DNA of 18,410 nucleotides from assembly GCA_017853235.1 (NCBI GenBank), contig JAFMJX010000015.1:1-18410 (forward strand), written 5' to 3'. Positions 9,018 through 15,626 of the stretch are shown one piece after another. The translations under genes and the position numbers were made by a program. Position 1 is the stretch's first letter. Each line of letters begins with the position of its first letter. Source of the stretch: Chitinophagaceae bacterium. GTDB taxonomy: Bacteria > Bacteroidota > Bacteroidia > Chitinophagales > Chitinophagaceae. The notes beneath the pieces are model-generated. The model was not told the DNA's origin. It did not search any database and was given only the letters and a program-made list of their open reading frames with translations.

Positions 9018-9443
9018 ATGTTATCTAAAAAAACACAATACGCTTTACAAGCACTTTCCTACTTGGTAGAAAAGGACAGCAACGAACCTATATTAATTGC
9101 TGAAATTGCAGAAGCTAAAAATATTCCATTAAAATTTTTAGAAAACATTTTATTGGAATTACGTAAAGCTGGTTTTTTAGAAAGCAAAAAAGGCAAGCAT
9201 GGTGGTTATTTTTTTGCAACACCTCCCTCCAAAATAAAATTGTCAGCCATTTTTAGAGTCATTGAAGGACCTATAGCATTACTTCCTTGCGTGAGTTTAC
9301 ACTTTTATGAAAAATGTGCCGATTGTAATGAAAAAAAATGTGGCATTAATAAAGTCATGATTGAAGTAAGGGACAACACTTTAGCCATTTTAGATAAGCG
9401 AACAGTGGCAGATTTAAACTATAAAAAGGGACTCAAATTATAA
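9018..9443 (+). CDS. Rrf2 family transcriptional regulator with cysteine cluster (141 aa)
   Basis: A winged-helix regulator of the Rrf2/IscR family. The N-terminus MLSKKTQYALQALSYL and the helix-turn-helix with wing (IPLKFLENILLELRKAGFLESKKGKHGGYF, roughly 36-65) are characteristic. Four cysteines, Cys91, Cys100, Cys103 and Cys108, sit where Rrf2 proteins such as IscR coordinate an iron-sulfur cluster (three Cys in IscR), so it may sense Fe-S status, oxygen or NO. The targets are unknown. It sits 13 bp after dapB and could be co-transcribed with it. It is not next to isc or suf genes in this window, so I do not call it IscR. Confidence 0.9.
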   Translation: MLSKKTQYALQALSYLVEKDSNEPILIAEIAEAKNIPLKFLENILLELRKAGFLESKKGKHGGYFFATPPSKIKLSAIFRVIEGPIALLPCVSLHFYEKCADCNEKKCGINKVMIEVRDNTLAILDKRTVADLNYKKGLKL

Positions 9444-9488
9444 GCAATAGGTTTACGAGAATGTCATTCAAATGGACCGTTCCCATGT

Positions 9489-10247
9489 ATGAAAAAATAT
9501 GTATCCATTTTATTCATTTTTATCGCGCAACAAGCTTTTGCACAAAGCCTGATTGGAGGTAATAATATTATCAAAACAAATTTATCTGGGGACGCCATAC
9601 ATAATTATAATATCACCTTTGAAAGAAGTGTTTCAAGATTTATGTCTATTTCATTAAGTTATAGGAATATGCCAAAATCTAGCCTTCCTTTACAAGCTAT
9701 CCTAAAACAATTTATCAATAATCCAGCAATCGATTTTGATAACATACAAGTAGGAAATAATGCGATCACTGCGGAAGCACGTTTTTACTTAGGTTTTTCT
9801 AAAATGGCAGGATTTTATTTAGCGCCATATACACGTTCGGCCAGCATTGATCTTACAGTGCCTGTACACTACACTTACCAACCCGCTTCACCTTTACCCG
9901 GTGTCGTTTTGCCCCCTATTCCTATGCAAGCTCAGTTAGATGGGACCATTCGCTCCACCAGTTATGGGGCTTATGTGGGAATGCAATTTCAGTTACTTAC
10001 TAAATTAGTACTTGATTTATGGATGATAGGTGGACACTATGGCCAATCCAATGGAAAATTACAATTCACTCCACCTACCCCTTTACCTGCATTAGCAGTG
10101 ACAGCATTGCAAAAAACCCTAGATGAGACCAAAGCAAATCCATTTACTTTGAAATCTACCGTGACATCAAATAGTGCTGTCATAGACACAGAAGGTCCTT
10201 GGGCTGGAATTAGAGGATTAGGTGTCACTGTTGGTATTAGGTTTTAA
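9489..10247 (+). CDS. Exported beta-barrel protein, DUF3575-like (252 aa)
   Basis: A protein with a clear signal peptide (MKKYVSILFIFIAQQAFAQ, AQ cleavage at about residue 19). The mature start NIIKTNLSGDAIHNYNITFERSV resembles DUF3575 outer-membrane proteins, whose first strands read N-x-x-K-x-N followed by an x-E-R turn. Alternating strands and loops follow, with a proline-rich loop (PASPLPGVVLPPIPMQ, about 138-153) and a terminal aromatic residue (GVTVGIRF). This fits a small outer-membrane barrel. It lies 45 bp after the Rrf2 gene and 40 bp before kdsA. The ATG at 9489 is in the frame that gives the signal peptide; an overlapping ATG at 9485 is in another frame. The family assignment is tentative and the function unknown. 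Confidence 0.7.
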   Translation: MKKYVSILFIFIAQQAFAQSLIGGNNIIKTNLSGDAIHNYNITFERSVSRFMSISLSYRNMPKSSLPLQAILKQFINNPAIDFDNIQVGNNAITAEARFYLGFSKMAGFYLAPYTRSASIDLTVPVHYTYQPASPLPGVVLPPIPMQAQLDGTIRSTSYGAYVGMQFQLLTKLVLDLWMIGGHYGQSNGKLQFTPPTPLPALAVTALQKTLDETKANPFTLKSTVTSNSAVIDTEGPWAGIRGLGVTVGIRF

Positions 10248-10258
10248 TAGTAATCACT

Positions 10259-10266
10259 TACCTTTG
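10259..10266 (+). promoter_or_regulatory. -7 promoter element upstream of kdsA
   Basis: TACCTTTG matches the Bacteroidota -7 consensus TAnnTTTG exactly. It sits 21 bp before the kdsA ATG, giving a leader of about 15 nt. The identical 9-mer TTACCTTTG stands in front of aconitase. A TTG lies 25 nt upstream, farther than usual, so the -33 element is uncertain. Confidence 0.5.
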
Positions 10267-10287
10267 TTGACTTAAAGTACGTTTTTT

Positions 10288-11112
10288 ATGATGCCTCCTT
10301 ATTTACAAGATTTATTCAAGAATCAAAGTTACGATCCTGCAAATTTTTTTTTAATTGCAGGCCCTTGCGTAGTTGAAAGTGAAGAACTCGTGATGGAAAT
10401 TGGTGAAAAAGTAAGTCAAATTTGTAAAAATTTAGGTATCCCTTACGTTTTTAAAGCAAGTTATCGAAAAGCCAATCGCACCAGTGCAAATTCATTTACA
10501 GGTATTGGAGACAACACTGGTTTAGATCTCATAAAAAAAGTTGGTACTACATTTCATTTACCCACCACTTCCGACATTCATGCACATGATGAAGCGTCCA
10601 TTGCTGCGCAGTATATTGACATTTTGCAAATTCCAGCTTTCTTGTGTAGACAAACTGATTTATTAGTTGCAGCAGCCGATACCGGTAAAATTGTAAATGT
10701 AAAAAAAGGACAATTTTTAAGTGGAGCATCCATGAAATTTGCAGTCGATAAAATTAAAATGGCAGGTAATGAAAAAATAATGTTGACAGAAAGAGGGAAT
10801 ACATTTGGTTATCAAGATTTAGTAGTGGATTACAGAAACATTCCTGCAATGCAAGAAAACAAAGTCCCTGTCATCATGGATTGCACGCATTCCTTACAAC
10901 AACCAAATCAAACAAGTGGGGTTACTGGAGGAAATCCTCATCTCATTGAAACTATTGCGAAAGCTGCTATTGCCACTGGAGCCGATGGATTATTTATTGA
11001 AACACATCCCCATCCAAGTGAAGCAAAAAGTGATGGCGCCAACATGTTATCACTAGAAAAATTAAAGCCCTTACTAGAAAAGTTAGTCACACTTAAAAAA
11101 GCAGTGATTTAA
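10288..11112 (+). CDS. kdsA: 3-deoxy-8-phosphooctulonate synthase, metal-dependent class (274 aa)
   Basis: KdsA condenses arabinose 5-phosphate with phosphoenolpyruvate to Kdo-8-phosphate, the committed step to the Kdo sugar of lipopolysaccharide core. The sequence is a complete TIM-barrel of the family, with FKASYRKANRTS (55-66), the LTERG motif (166-170) and ETHPHPSEAKSDG (238-250). Cys27 in IAGPCVVES, His201 in DCTHS, Glu238 and Asp249 match the four metal ligands of Aquifex aeolicus KdsA (C11, H185, E222, D233) with identical spacings of 174, 37 and 11 residues. Metal-independent E. coli-type enzymes have Asn at the Cys position, so this one should need a divalent metal. Two ATGs are adjacent (10288, 10291); either may be used. 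It has its own -7 box. Confidence 0.96.
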   Translation: MMPPYLQDLFKNQSYDPANFFLIAGPCVVESEELVMEIGEKVSQICKNLGIPYVFKASYRKANRTSANSFTGIGDNTGLDLIKKVGTTFHLPTTSDIHAHDEASIAAQYIDILQIPAFLCRQTDLLVAAADTGKIVNVKKGQFLSGASMKFAVDKIKMAGNEKIMLTERGNTFGYQDLVVDYRNIPAMQENKVPVIMDCTHSLQQPNQTSGVTGGNPHLIETIAKAAIATGADGLFIETHPHPSEAKSDGANMLSLEKLKPLLEKLVTLKKAVI

Positions 11113-11146
11113 TTGTGCGTTGAAATGGAAACAAAAAAAGTGGAAT

Positions 11147-11168
11147 AAAAATATCTCAAAAATATCTC
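11147..11168. repeat. Tandem 11-bp duplication at the 3' end of the PspC gene
   Basis: The unit AAAAATATCTC occurs twice head to tail (11147-11157 and 11158-11168). The PspC stop codon (complement of 11156-11158) falls at the junction, so one copy codes the last residues (RYF) and the other is downstream of the stop. This looks like a recent slippage duplication. Confidence 0.8.
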
Positions 11169-11380
11169 AGTGGATTTCTCTTTCCTAAAAGAATGTACTT
11201 TTTAATACTTCTCCAAAAAGCAAGCACAAAATAGAGAATTAAAGGAGATCCAAAAGTCAGGAAAGAAATATAGATAAACCACATTCTAATCTTAGAAGTA
11301 GCGATACCCAAACGTTCCCCAATGGCGGTACATACCCCAAAGGCATGTATTTCTAAAAAATCTCTCATTTTATGGATCAT
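11156..11380 (-). CDS. PspC-domain small membrane protein (about 74 aa)
   Basis: A short protein with the PspC-domain pattern. The segment AFGVCTAIGERLGIATSKIRMWFIYISF is the amphipathic start of the domain, and FLTFGSPLILYFVLAFWRSIKKYI is its membrane span. PspC-domain proteins sit in the inner membrane and are linked to envelope stress in some bacteria; this one has only the minimal domain. The frame stays open to 11470, but that would run into the aconitase start and promoter. I chose the Met at 11380 (MIHKMRDFLEI); Met at 11368 is equally possible and gives 70 residues. AGGTAG lies about 15 nt upstream, a weak ribosome site. It converges with kdsA (43 bp between stops) and is divergent from aconitase. 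Confidence 0.8.
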   Translation of the reverse strand: MIHKMRDFLEIHAFGVCTAIGERLGIATSKIRMWFIYISFLTFGSPLILYFVLAFWRSIKKYILLGKRNPLRYF

Positions 11381-11430
11381 ATCGGTGGATAATTCTACCT
11401 GCAATCTAGATAAAAAACTGGATTTTGGCT

Positions 11431-11438
11431 TACCTTTG
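11431..11438 (+). promoter_or_regulatory. -7 promoter element upstream of aconitase
   Basis: TACCTTTG is an exact TAnnTTTG match, 30 bp before the aconitase ATG, giving a leader of about 25 nt. It lies about 50 bp upstream of the divergent PspC start, so the two promoter regions share a narrow stretch. I see no good TTTG about 20 nt upstream. Confidence 0.55.
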
Positions 11439-11468
11439 CCCCAAATTTTAACAATTAAACCTAGTACC

Positions 11469-13736
11469 ATGGCTTTTGATATTGAAATGATTCAAAAAGT
11501 GTATGCAGCAATGCCTGCAAAAGTGGAAGCCGCTCGAAAACTTTTGGGCCGTCCTCTAACCCTTTCTGAAAAAATATTATTCTCTCATTTACATCATGAC
11601 CAAGCTTTACAAAATTTTGAAAGAGGTGGGTCTTATGTTGATTTTGGACCAGACAGAGTTGCCATGCAAGATGCTACAGCACAAATGGCATTGTTACAAT
11701 TTATGCAAGCAGGCCGTCCTAAAGTAGCTGTTCCAAGTACGGTTCATTGCGACCATTTAATTTCTGCAAAAGTAGAAGCCAAGCAAGATTTACAAGTGGC
11801 TACTAATGAGAGTAAAGAAGTGTATGATTTCTTAGCATCAGTTTCAAATAAATATGGATTAGGATTTTGGAAACCAGGAGCTGGTATTATTCACCAAGTA
11901 GTTTTAGAAAATTATGCCTTCCCAGGAGGATTAATGATAGGTACCGATTCCCACACAGTAAATGCAGGTGGATTAGGAATGATCGCCATTGGAGTGGGTG
12001 GTGCAGATGCTTGTGATGTCATGGCAGGCTTACCTTGGGAATTAAAATGGCCTAAACTCATTGGAATTAAATTAAAAGGAAAATTAAGTGGATGGACTGC
12101 TCCAAAAGATGTGATTTTAAAAGTAGCTGGTATCTTAACTGTAAAAGGTGGAACGGGAGCAATTGTTGAATATTTTGGCGAAGGTGCCACTTCTATGAGT
12201 TGTACAGGTAAAGGAACCATTTGTAATATGGGTGCTGAGATTGGCGCTACCACGTCTACCTTTGGATATGATGCAAGTATGAGCCGTTATTTACATTCAA
12301 CAGGCCGCGCTGATGTTGCAGCCTTAGCAGATGGTATTGCTGAACATTTAACTGCAGATCCTGAAGTATATGCTCATCCAGAAAAATATTTTGACCAAGT
12401 GATTGAAATAGATTTGAATGAATTAGAACCTCATTTAAATGGACCTTTCACACCCGATTTAGCAACACCTATTTCTAAAATGAAAGAAGCTGCTTTAGCA
12501 AATGGATGGCCTACTAAAATTGAAGTGGGTTTAATTGGAAGTTGTACAAACTCATCTTATGAAGACATTAGTCGTGCAGTAAGTTTGGCAAAGCAAGTTG
12601 CCCAAAAAGGATTGACAACGAAAGCCGAATACATGATTACTCCAGGTTCTGAGCAAGTAAGATATACCATTGAAAGAGATGGCTTCTTAGATGTGTTTAG
12701 TCAAATTGGAGCTAAAGTATTTGCAAATGCATGTGGTCCTTGTATAGGAATGTGGGAGCGTGTGGGTGCTGAGAAAAAAGAAAAAAATACCATCGTACAT
12801 TCTTTCAACAGAAATTTTGCAAAGCGTGCAGATGGCAATCCTAATACTTTTGCATTTGTTGGTTCTCCAGAATTAGTAACTGCATTAGCCATTGCTGGTG
12901 ATTTAACTTTTAACCCTTTGACTGATACATTAACCAATGATAAAGGAGCGCAAGTAAAATTGGATGCCCCAACAGGAGATGAATTACCAGTAAAAGGATT
13001 TGCTGTTGAAGATGCTGGATATCAAGCCCCAGCTGAAGATGGTTCTAATGTAACCGTAGCGGTGGATCCTGCTTCAAAGCGTTTACAATTATTAGATCCT
13101 TTTACTGCATGGGAAGGAACCGATTTAAAATCTTTAAGATTATTAATCAAAGCAAAAGGAAAATGTACCACAGACCACATTTCAATGGCTGGACCATGGT
13201 TAAAATTCCGTGGTCATTTGGATAATATTTCTAACAACTTATTAATTGGCGCAGTCAATTACTTCAATGATAAAACGGATAGTGTCAAAAGTCAAATCAA
13301 TGGCCAATATGATACCGTTCCTAATACACAACGAGCTTACAAAGCAGCTGGTGTAGGAACTATTGTGGTGGGTGATGAAAACTATGGTGAAGGAAGTTCG
13401 AGAGAACATGCAGCTATGGAACCAAGACATCTTGGTGTAAGAGTGGTGTTGACTAAATCATTTGCTCGTATTCATGAAACCAACCTTAAAAAGCAAGGTA
13501 TGTTAGCTTTAACATTTGCTGACAAAAATGATTATGATAAAATTCAAGAAAATGATAGTATTGATGTAGTTGGTTTAACTCAGTTTACGCCCAACCAACC
13601 ATTAAGTTTGGTCTTGCACCATGAAAATGGAAGTACCGAAACTATTTTAGCCAACCATACTTACAATCAACAACAAATTGAATGGTTTAAAGCAGGTGGC
13701 GCTTTAAATATTATTAGAAAACAAGTGGGTAAATAA
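11469..13736 (+). CDS. acn: Aconitate hydratase, mitochondrial-type (755 aa)
   Basis: Aconitase isomerises citrate to isocitrate in the TCA cycle with a [4Fe-4S] cluster. The protein is close in layout to mitochondrial aconitase rather than to E. coli AcnA or AcnB. Signatures include GTDSHTVNAGGLGMIAIGVGGAD (158-180), GSCTNSSYED (357-366), ANACGPCIGMWER (419-431) and the swivel-domain GEGSSREHAAMEPRHLG. The cluster ligands are Cys359, Cys422 and Cys425, one position off the mature pig-heart numbering (358, 421, 424). The ATG at 11469 is preferred; an in-frame extension to 11322 would overlap the promoter box and the PspC gene and adds non-family sequence. A palindrome covers the stop codon and a strong terminator follows about 60 bp later. 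Confidence 0.97.
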   Translation: MAFDIEMIQKVYAAMPAKVEAARKLLGRPLTLSEKILFSHLHHDQALQNFERGGSYVDFGPDRVAMQDATAQMALLQFMQAGRPKVAVPSTVHCDHLISAKVEAKQDLQVATNESKEVYDFLASVSNKYGLGFWKPGAGIIHQVVLENYAFPGGLMIGTDSHTVNAGGLGMIAIGVGGADACDVMAGLPWELKWPKLIGIKLKGKLSGWTAPKDVILKVAGILTVKGGTGAIVEYFGEGATSMSCTGKGTICNMGAEIGATTSTFGYDASMSRYLHSTGRADVAALADGIAEHLTADPEVYAHPEKYFDQVIEIDLNELEPHLNGPFTPDLATPISKMKEAALANGWPTKIEVGLIGSCTNSSYEDISRAVSLAKQVAQKGLTTKAEYMITPGSEQVRYTIERDGFLDVFSQIGAKVFANACGPCIGMWERVGAEKKEKNTIVHSFNRNFAKRADGNPNTFAFVGSPELVTALAIAGDLTFNPLTDTLTNDKGAQVKLDAPTGDELPVKGFAVEDAGYQAPAEDGSNVTVAVDPASKRLQLLDPFTAWEGTDLKSLRLLIKAKGKCTTDHISMAGPWLKFRGHLDNISNNLLIGAVNYFNDKTDSVKSQINGQYDTVPNTQRAYKAAGVGTIVVGDENYGEGSSREHAAMEPRHLGVRVVLTKSFARIHETNLKKQGMLALTFADKNDYDKIQENDSIDVVGLTQFTPNQPLSLVLHHENGSTETILANHTYNQQQIEWFKAGGALNIIRKQVGK

Positions 13737-13748
13737 AATTTTATTTAC
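13729..13748. repeat. Perfect 20-bp palindrome over the aconitase stop codon
   Basis: The two halves GTAAATAAAA and TTTTATTTAC are exact reverse complements with no spacer. The palindrome includes the aconitase TAA (13734-13736) and runs into the -7-like box at 13746. In RNA it could form a weak AU hairpin followed by UUUUG. It could also be a protein site. Confidence 0.85.
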
Positions 13749-13753
13749 TTTTG
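13746..13753 (+). promoter_or_regulatory. -7-like element just after aconitase
   Basis: TACTTTTG matches TAnnTTTG exactly and begins 10 bp after the aconitase stop. No -33 TTTG is visible at the right distance. It could serve the oxidoreductase gene at 13849 only by reading through the terminator at 13798-13833, or it could drive a short RNA ending there. Confidence 0.35.
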
Positions 13754-13756
13754 TCC

Positions 13757-13835
13757 TACAACTAGGATCCACTGTATCTTAAATAAAATTAAGATCTAAA
13801 AATCCCTCTTCGTTTATTCGGGGAGGGATTTTTAT
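13757..13835 (+). ncRNA. Candidate short RNA between aconitase and the oxidoreductase (speculative)
   Basis: A transcript starting about 5-7 nt after the TACTTTTG box would run about 75-80 nt and stop at the strong terminator. It would contain the hairpin ATCTTAA-ATAAAA-TTAAGAT (13776-13795; 7-bp perfect stem, 6-nt loop) and then the terminator hairpin (13798-13833). A smaller inverted repeat TCCTA-CAAC-TAGGA (13754-13767) straddles the expected start. No known RNA family is recognised. The alternative is simply an aconitase 3' UTR with extra hairpins. Confidence 0.25.
13798..13833. terminator. Strong rho-independent terminator after aconitase
   Basis: The 15-bp stem pairs AAAAATCCCTCTTCG with CGGGGAGGGATTTTT (two G-U pairs) around the loop TTTATT, with a T-tract at the 3' end and an A-tract at the 5' end. 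It should stop transcription leaving aconitase. The next gene on this strand starts 15 bp after it. Confidence 0.9.
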
Positions 13836-13848
13836 TTACCTTTAATAT

Positions 13849-14889
13849 ATGATACGAACAGCATTAGTTTCTTATGGTATGAGCGGAAAAGTTTTTCATG
13901 CTCCTTTTATTCATCTCAACCCACATTACGAATTAGTGGGAAGTTGGGAACGCAGTCAAAAAAATATTCAAACTGCCTATCCCGGCACTATTTCATTTTC
14001 ATCATATGAAAAAATTTTAAACGACCCTACTATTGATTTAGTAATCGTGAATAGTCCCAATGATACCCATTACGAGTATACCAAAAAAGCACTACAAGCA
14101 GGCAAACATGTAGTCACAGAAAAAGCTTTCACTGTGACCGAAAAAGAAGCTTTAGAATTAGACGAATTGGCTATTAAGATGAATAAAAAATTAGCAGTAT
14201 ACCATAATCGTCGTTATGATGCCGATTTTTTAACCTTACAAAAATTAATACAAGAAGGGAAGTTGGGCGATTTTTTAGATATTCAAATTTCATTTGAAAG
14301 ATATAGAACCACATTAAGCCCTAAAGTTCATAAAGAGATACCCACTCCTGGAGCAGGCGTACTATATGATTTAGGCCCACATTTAGTGGACCAAGCAATA
14401 CTACTTTCAGGGATGCCTCATTCGGTATTTGCAGATATTCGTATGACCAGAAGTGTCACTCAAGTAGATGACTATTTTACTTTATTACTGTATTATCCTA
14501 CACACCGAATTTTAATAACGAGTGGTATGGTTTTTATGCAACAACTTCCAGCATATAAAGTATATGGCACCAAAGGATGTTATATAAAATATCGTGCCGA
14601 TATTCAAGAAGATGAATTGTTGGCAGGTAAAATTCCGCAAGGAGAAAATTGGGGCAAAGAACCCCAAAGTCAATGGGGTATTTTAAGTACCGACCACAAC
14701 GGCAGCATTCATTCCGAAATCATACCCAGCTTGCCAGGAAATTATGGTCAATTTTACACATATATGGCTGATGCAATTTTACATGATGCCCCTGTCCCAA
14801 CTTCTGCCAAAGAAGGCGCAAATATTATTAAAGTTTTGGAAGCTGCTCGCAAAAGTGCCCGCTTAAAAGCAGTCGTGGATTTATATTAG
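13849..14889 (+). CDS. Gfo/Idh/MocA family NAD(P)-dependent oxidoreductase (346 aa)
   Basis: A dehydrogenase of the glucose-fructose oxidoreductase/inositol dehydrogenase family. The N-terminal Rossmann fold has SYGMSGKVFHAPF (8-20), where GKVFHAP is typical of the YdgJ/IolU-like (scyllo-inositol 2-dehydrogenase-like) branch. The usual EKP motif appears as EKAFTVT (Glu91-Lys92-Ala93), with Pro replaced by Ala, and it keeps the catalytic Lys. YHNRRYDADFLTL (118-130) and DLGPHLVDQA (174-183, His178 and Asp181) are strongly like E. coli YdgJ. The sugar or inositol substrate cannot be deduced. It begins just after the aconitase terminator with no clear promoter box of its own, and is followed 19 bp later by the AlkD-like gene. 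Confidence 0.9.
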   Translation: MIRTALVSYGMSGKVFHAPFIHLNPHYELVGSWERSQKNIQTAYPGTISFSSYEKILNDPTIDLVIVNSPNDTHYEYTKKALQAGKHVVTEKAFTVTEKEALELDELAIKMNKKLAVYHNRRYDADFLTLQKLIQEGKLGDFLDIQISFERYRTTLSPKVHKEIPTPGAGVLYDLGPHLVDQAILLSGMPHSVFADIRMTRSVTQVDDYFTLLLYYPTHRILITSGMVFMQQLPAYKVYGTKGCYIKYRADIQEDELLAGKIPQGENWGKEPQSQWGILSTDHNGSIHSEIIPSLPGNYGQFYTYMADAILHDAPVPTSAKEGANIIKVLEAARKSARLKAVVDLY

Positions 14890-14908
14890 CACATTTTCAA
14901 AACTACTT

Positions 14909-15580
14909 ATGGAAAAATGGTTGGCAGAAATAAGAAAAGAATTTAAGAAAAATGGCGACCCCATTAAAGCTCAAGGGGCAAAAGCTTATCTGTTAAATCA
15001 GTTTGAGTTTTTTGGAGTGATGACCCCCACCCGACGAAAAATTTCAAAAGCATTTTATACATCACACCCCATACAAAACCACGCGGCTCTTTCCACCATT
15101 GTAAAAATTTGTTTTAAGCAACCTGAAAGAGAAATGCATTATTTTGGATTAGAGTGGCTGGGATTTTCACGTTCATTATGGTGTAAGCAAACATTAGCAC
15201 TTATTGAATGGATCCTTACTCATGAAAGTTGGTGGGATACTGTGGATTCAACCAATTCACATGTGATTGGATTATTTTTCAAAAAATTTCCTGAATACAT
15301 TCCGACATACACTGAAAAATGGAACCAATCTAATAATATTTGGTTGCAAAGAACAAGTATCCTTTTTCAATTAAGTTATAAAAAAGAAACCAACACAGAA
15401 TTGCTGAGTAAGTATATTGAACAAAGGATTGCTCATCCCAATTTTTTTATTCGCAAAGCTATTGGTTGGGCTTTAAGAGCATATGCCCATCATAACCCAA
15501 AATGGGTCAAAACATTTGTAAAATCACATCCGCAGTTATCCCCTCTATCTGTGAGAGAAGCATTAAAACATCAGCTATAA
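14909..15580 (+). CDS. alkD: AlkD-type DNA alkylation repair glycosylase (223 aa)
   Basis: A HEAT-like-repeat DNA glycosylase that removes positively charged alkylated bases (3-methyladenine, 7-methylguanine) without flipping them. The key residues of Bacillus cereus AlkD are present at the very same numbers: Trp109 and Asp113 in WWDTVDS, Arg148 in WLQRTSIL, and Trp187 in AIGWALRAY. The protein is all-helical and the length is close to the family norm (about 220-240). It lies 19 bp downstream of the oxidoreductase and probably shares its transcript, although no functional link is apparent. Its stop codon is the start of the A-tract of the terminator shared with the convergent transaldolase gene. 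Confidence 0.93.
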   Translation: MEKWLAEIRKEFKKNGDPIKAQGAKAYLLNQFEFFGVMTPTRRKISKAFYTSHPIQNHAALSTIVKICFKQPEREMHYFGLEWLGFSRSLWCKQTLALIEWILTHESWWDTVDSTNSHVIGLFFKKFPEYIPTYTEKWNQSNNIWLQRTSILFQLSYKKETNTELLSKYIEQRIAHPNFFIRKAIGWALRAYAHHNPKWVKTFVKSHPQLSPLSVREALKHQL

Positions 15581-15612
15581 AAAAAGGCCCCGAATCATCG
15601 GGGCCTTTTTTT
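15579..15612. terminator. Bidirectional terminator between alkD and the transaldolase gene
   Basis: A perfect 14-bp stem: seven A plus GGCCCCG pairs with CGGGGCC plus seven T around the loop AATCAT. It has A- and T-tracts on both flanks and so can stop transcription from both converging genes. It includes the last two bases of the alkD stop codon. Confidence 0.96.
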
Positions 15613-15626
15613 ATAATTTAAATTCA

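Noticed and set aside
11322..11468. N-terminal extension of aconitase by 49 residues
   Set aside because: It lies antisense to the PspC gene, upstream of the TACCTTTG promoter box, and is unlike aconitase N-termini; the ATG at 11469 gives the normal protein.
11912..12253. Antisense frame of 113 codons inside aconitase
   Set aside because: Shadow of a strongly conserved coding region; composition follows the opposite strand. Other antisense frames (for example 442-639, 1058-1285, 10037-10228, 10547-10729, 12701-12937, 13242-13430) are rejected for the same reason.
13837..13844. TACCTTTA as a -7 box for a leaderless oxidoreductase transcript
   Set aside because: It has one mismatch at the important final G and lies so close that the start would fall on the ATG itself. 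Possible, but not supported enough to list.
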